64,000 nt of DNA, taken from NCBI GenBank assembly GCA_022264855.1, contig JABYQU010000054.1, forward strand, positions 186,001 to 250,000. The letters are read 5' to 3'. Positions 60,473 through 64,000 of this stretch are shown here, piece by piece. Position 1 is the stretch's first letter; every line of letters begins with the position of its first letter. The notes beneath the pieces are model-generated. The model had not been told where the DNA came from. It saw only the letters and a program-made list of their open reading frames with translations, and made no database searches. Position numbers and translations under genes: made by a program. The DNA is from Lenzites betulinus. Lineage: Eukaryota > Basidiomycota > Agaricomycetes > Polyporales > Polyporaceae.

Positions 60473-61855
60473 TCACAAATGCGCTCGTATGGCCGTTGCC
60501 GAAGTATGTTCAGCAAGAATCTGAGTGATTGCAGCAGCCAAGCCGTCGGGATTCTCTTGCAAGACCTATCCGCAACAACCCCTCAGTTACACAATTGGAG
60601 GAGAACGACGCCCTTTCGCTAAAACACTCACGAAGTGGCCTGCATCTGGGACCTCCCTCCATGTTAGGGGCTTTCTGAGAGCCATCACCCCCTGGTGGAA
60701 CGAGGGATCTCTGGATGCGCCAATTAACTGCCGAACTAGTAGTAGAGGGCGATGTGGAAAAAGCTGCTCACACGAGGTCAGAGCGTTCCCCCGTCACCCA
60801 GTGCACGGGGAGGCATGGGTCCATTCCGGAGGCAAAGAATTGCACAACACGGTCGTGCGGAGCTACGTGCAGATAGGCGGAAGTCTCTTGTGCCGGTAGA
60901 CAGCACAGCGTGACTGCCGACGAGCCTGGTTCACGCTCCCAAAGGGCATGGCGCTAAGGCGCGACGTTCGAATGAGCCTTCCAGTAGACAACTGAGGGAA
61001 TAGTGTATAGTGATGTAGGACGTACGACGAATAGCTGCACCGCGCGGGAGTCCCATCCGCTCCACGGCCATCGCTCTTGGAGGAACGCCAGGGCCTCATC
61101 ACGGCTGGCCCAGGTAATGCGGCGTTTCAGCACGCCCTTGGCCGTCATCTTCAGCCCCATATCGCGCTGTGCGATAGCTTGCTTGTCAGCAGTTGGGTGG
61201 CTGAGGGGCGGTTCGACTATGACTGCCGCCTCATAGTCTGCGGGGGGCAATGGGGTCCCGGGAAGCATGGCTGTAATCCTGGGGAAGGCGTCAGCTTGGT
61301 ACAAAAAGAATAAATAGACGTATCCTACATGGCCGTTGAACCAAACGAGTGTCCAATGGCGAAGAGCCTGTGCCCTTTCAGGGCACCAGAGGCAAGAAAG
61401 TGCTGGAGTCCCTCTGCCCAGTCTTCAAGAACTGTTTGCGTTCCTCACGCGTCAGCAGCTGAGCGCAGGACTTTCAACAATACCTGGCGAATACGAACCG
61501 ATGGGCTCCTTGATGCGTTCCAGCAGTTCCTTGTTGCGAGTAGCCGCCTCCCCATGGTTCGGCATATCGAACGACCACGCCTCACGGATTACGGGCCGCG
61601 ATGCAGAGGCATCTGCAGTAAAGACCGATTGCAGTGTGGGCTCCCATACTTCCTTGTCTGTGGAGACAATTGTCAGACCACGTTGACTCGGCGCACGAAA
61701 CGGAACTCACGAGACCCCGCGCAGTGGAACAGCAGCAGCGTCAAGCCTGCTTGGTTTTTCACTTCTGGCACATAGCACTTCGCAGCGAGCGTAACATCCT
61801 GCTTGAGGCGCTGCGAGAAGAAAACGGGGTAAATGGTCGTAGTGCTATATGTCAT
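60473..61855 (-). CDS. Alpha/beta hydrolase, LPX1/toxin-biosynthesis-type, copy 3
   Basis: ATG at plus 61853-61855 and stop TGA at 60473-60475. Exons were traced block by block against copy 1: LTLLLFHCAGS; KEVWEPTLQSVF and IREAWSFDMPNHGEAA; LEDWAEGLQHFLASGALKGH; the elbow AIGHSFGSTA; AVIVEPPLSH; ERWPWSGWDSRAVQLFV; RHALWEREPGSSAVTL; ETSAYLHVAPHDRVVQFF; PDAGHF (His) joined to VLQENPDGLAAAITQ. The end is IRAHL, and AHL fits the PTS1 consensus [SAC][KRH][LM]. Likely peroxisomal by that signal; substrate unknown. Very close in layout to copy 1. Confidence 0.88.
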
Positions 61856-62894
61856 GGCGATTAGAACGAAGTCAGCGAACGCCGACGGCTAGCCACGACT
61901 TCCCTCTTTTTCGAGCCAACGCGTTGAACTATGCCCCTGTTGATAGAGCAGGGCCAATTCCACGTGGCGTCTCGGATCGCACAGAATGACTGTGAAGGGA
62001 TGGCGGTGGTCAGAATCTCCTGAGGGAGGCCGCTTGACTCAGCGCCCATAGTGACAGGGCATCTTCACTGATGGCATGCAGTGGCGTGTAGACCCCTGCA
62101 CTGAGATTAGAACTTGAAACAGCTCGGCGCCCATAGCCCCGCCCGCCGAAGACGGAACTCCGGAATTCCAAGTACGTGCGTTATGCATGGAAGGCAGACG
62201 CTGCCATGTCTTGTAGCCTGACAGAACTAACCGACTCGTACTACAGCTTCGCATGCAAACTGCATGTACCCACTGGATACAGCACTGTATAGACCTCTGA
62301 CCGTACCTAAGCCCAAGAGCTTCATCGATTGATTGTGACGTTGTGTAAGGAGACTGAAGATGCTTACTCAGGATCAAGAAAAGCCCCTGGCTGTACCTCA
62401 GCCCGGCTTCGCTGCGGAACGCGCGCTGTTGGAGGTCGTTGGGCAGGAGGAGACTGCCTCGGTTGTTTGCGGGAATACTAGCACGGCCACCACACTAGCA
62501 CATCGCAAGGATTGACAAAGGTTTCATCGACGAAGACGTTCCAGGGAGGCCCTGCAAGCGAGAAGAGGTTGATGATTGAAGTGCAGAGAAGTGAACGGAA
62601 GTCCTCGTCATAAACGTACACTTTGATGTGACAGCTGAATGATCGGGAGCTCAAGCTCAAGCGTTGTCGAGCATGCTGATAGCGTTACTGATAGCATCTT
62701 CTGCAGAACGGCTGTAGCCAAACTTGAAGAATACCGCACTGCGGCATGACCGGATTTGGCCACATTCGAACCATACGTAGCATCGATGTACCTCGGGGCT
62801 AAAGTCGTGTGTTCATTAGAAATACAAAATTACACCGGCATACCACAGATCGGAAGTCGTCGCGTTGCACGTGGGATACCAGCATATTCCCGAT
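61856..62894. other. Intergenic region, nothing recognised
   Basis: Only short or motif-free frames. It should hold the promoter of hydrolase copy 3 and the 3' UTR of the lipase-like gene to the right. Confidence 0.45.
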
Positions 62895-64000
62895 CTACTC
62901 GGATGCAGTCGACGCAGCGGCGGGGGGCTCCGCATGGCGTAGAATCCAGGACGTGCATTCTTCTACAACCTTCTCCTTCATCCCATCGGGCTCGTGGAAC
63001 AGCTCGTGATACCCGCCCTGCGAATATTCGCGTTCAGCGTGTGGATGAGCGGGGAAGAATAGCAGGCGGCGCATACTGTGAAAGGTAGGAATGTCTTGTC
63101 GTCCGCGTCGAGCTTTTCGATAAATTGCTGAGCGTGTTCGAAAGAGGTCACCTGTATTATATCGGACTGTGAAAAACAAACAAAATCAGTGAGAAGGTGG
63201 AAACCAACCCTGTCGAGCGACCCGTGAAGGAGCATGATCTGATTATAGTGTCGTGTCAGTATCACTCGGAGTTTCGACGATGCGGTTAGACTTACTGGGA
63301 GACTACGCGGATAGTTGATATGGTCCTTCAGCCATATCTCCTCGCCCTACAGCGTCTAAATTAGGTACTTCCTCCTGGGGACATGGAGAAAGAGAAGATA
63401 CGTACAATATCGAGCATGTCAGTAATGCCCTTCAAGGATCCCTTCTCGGGAGCATAAACGTCTGTGCTTCGGACCGCTTGCATACCCGTATTGCGAGTGA
63501 CATCCTATTTACGATCGGGTGAGCTAATACTCAAAGAGGGTTGAAGAGGGGGAGGAAGTTATATAACATACTGAGGCTGGTATGTGTGCATTGATGACTA
63601 GGTTCGGGAGAATAGTACCCGCTGTCTTGCAGACAAATCGGAGAAGCATTGACTTGACTTGATGCTGGTAGAGCATGGTTCCACTGCTGATAATGCCGGA
63701 GAGGAGCGCAACAGCCTCTTTGGATGGCGGCGGCGAAGGGCGGGTCACAAACGCCAACACGAGCGCGCCGCCCTCGAAGAATGTCAGTTAATGGAGACGG
63801 ATGCAGCCCGTATCCGTTCGACTCACCATCGAGTTGGCCAACGCAAATATTGGAAGGGTGGGAAACTGCTGCCTGACATGCTTTAGCCACCACTCGAAGT
63901 CGAGAAGACCGTCCTGCAGGCACGTCTTCCCAAAGGCGCTTTCTTGGCTCCGGTGCACTTTATCGAGCGCAGTGCGGCCATAACCACGCTCGTCGTATGC
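62895..64000 (-). CDS. Monoglyceride-lipase-like alpha/beta hydrolase, copy 3 (5' end outside window)
   Basis: Runs off the right edge; the stop TAG is at 62895-62897. Visible blocks from the edge inward are AYDERGYGRTALDKVHRSQE, LLDFEWWLKHVRQQFPTLPI, FALANSM then GGALVLAFVTRP after an intron, LLHGSLDRV (Asp) and GGYHELFHEPDGMKEK (His). The elbow reads ANSMGG rather than GHSMGG, so the nucleophile Ser remains but the Gly and His before it are Ala and Asn. The Asp and His of the triad are present. The ending is PAAASTASE. Whether it is active is open; AxSxG elbows occur in some lipases. Confidence 0.85.

Noticed and set aside
13115..61855. Secondary-metabolite gene cluster
   Set aside because: P450, MFS and oxidoreductase genes are present, but no polyketide, peptide or terpene synthase or pathway regulator was found.
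1..64000. CRISPR arrays or bacterial operons
   Set aside because: Dense GT..AG introns and fungal families show eukaryotic DNA; no regularly spaced repeats were seen.

Overview
This window reads as nuclear DNA of a filamentous basidiomycete, most likely an Agaricomycete close to the Polyporales. The evidence is dense small introns of about 50-60 bp with GT..AG ends, several fungal multi-membrane families typical of these fungi (DUF6533, DUF6534), an F-box-like protein with an acidic insert, tandem-type P450s and DHA-type transporters. Nearly every gene is split, so long unspliced open frames are usually exons or opposite-strand shadows. Gene models below were spliced by eye. Where I checked exon by exon, phases close and the coding length is a multiple of three (alpha/beta hydrolases 1 and 2, the Mpo1-like gene, the ICMT).

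Layout. 0-11.4 kb: the 3' end of an unrecognised gene, a tRNA-Asp with an intron (minus strand), a decayed RecQ-like helicase fragment, a small secreted cysteine-rich protein, a DUF6533 membrane protein, an F-box-like protein and an Mpo1/DUF962 dioxygenase. 13-23.5 kb: two peroxisomal-type alpha/beta hydrolases, an MFS transporter, a monoglyceride-lipase-like hydrolase and a 796-bp hAT-like non-autonomous transposon. 26-37.6 kb: a DUF6534 membrane protein, a Gfo/Idh/MocA oxidoreductase, a second MFS transporter and an isoprenylcysteine methyltransferase. 38.6-53 kb: a P450 and a DUF6534 gene tail to tail, a large spacer with a 200-bp MITE, then a DUF6534 gene and a P450 in mirror order. 54.6-64 kb: lipase-like hydrolase 2, MFS transporter 3, alpha/beta hydrolase 3 and lipase-like hydrolase 3, which runs off the window.

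The main theme is local paralogy: five families recur two or three times (P450 x2, DUF6534 x3, MFS x3, LPX1-like hydrolase x3, MGL-like hydrolase x3). The central P450/DUF6534 pair is mirror-symmetric about about 45.78 kb with closely matching spacing, and the flanking MFS pair is close to the same axis. This points to an old inverted duplication. Functionally the set resembles an oxidation, hydrolysis, peroxisome and export neighbourhood (lipid, alkyl or xenobiotic handling), but there is no polyketide, peptide or terpene synthase, so it should not be called a secondary-metabolite cluster on this evidence.

The large intergenic stretches carry no gene I could support; they are listed so that the reader knows they were examined.
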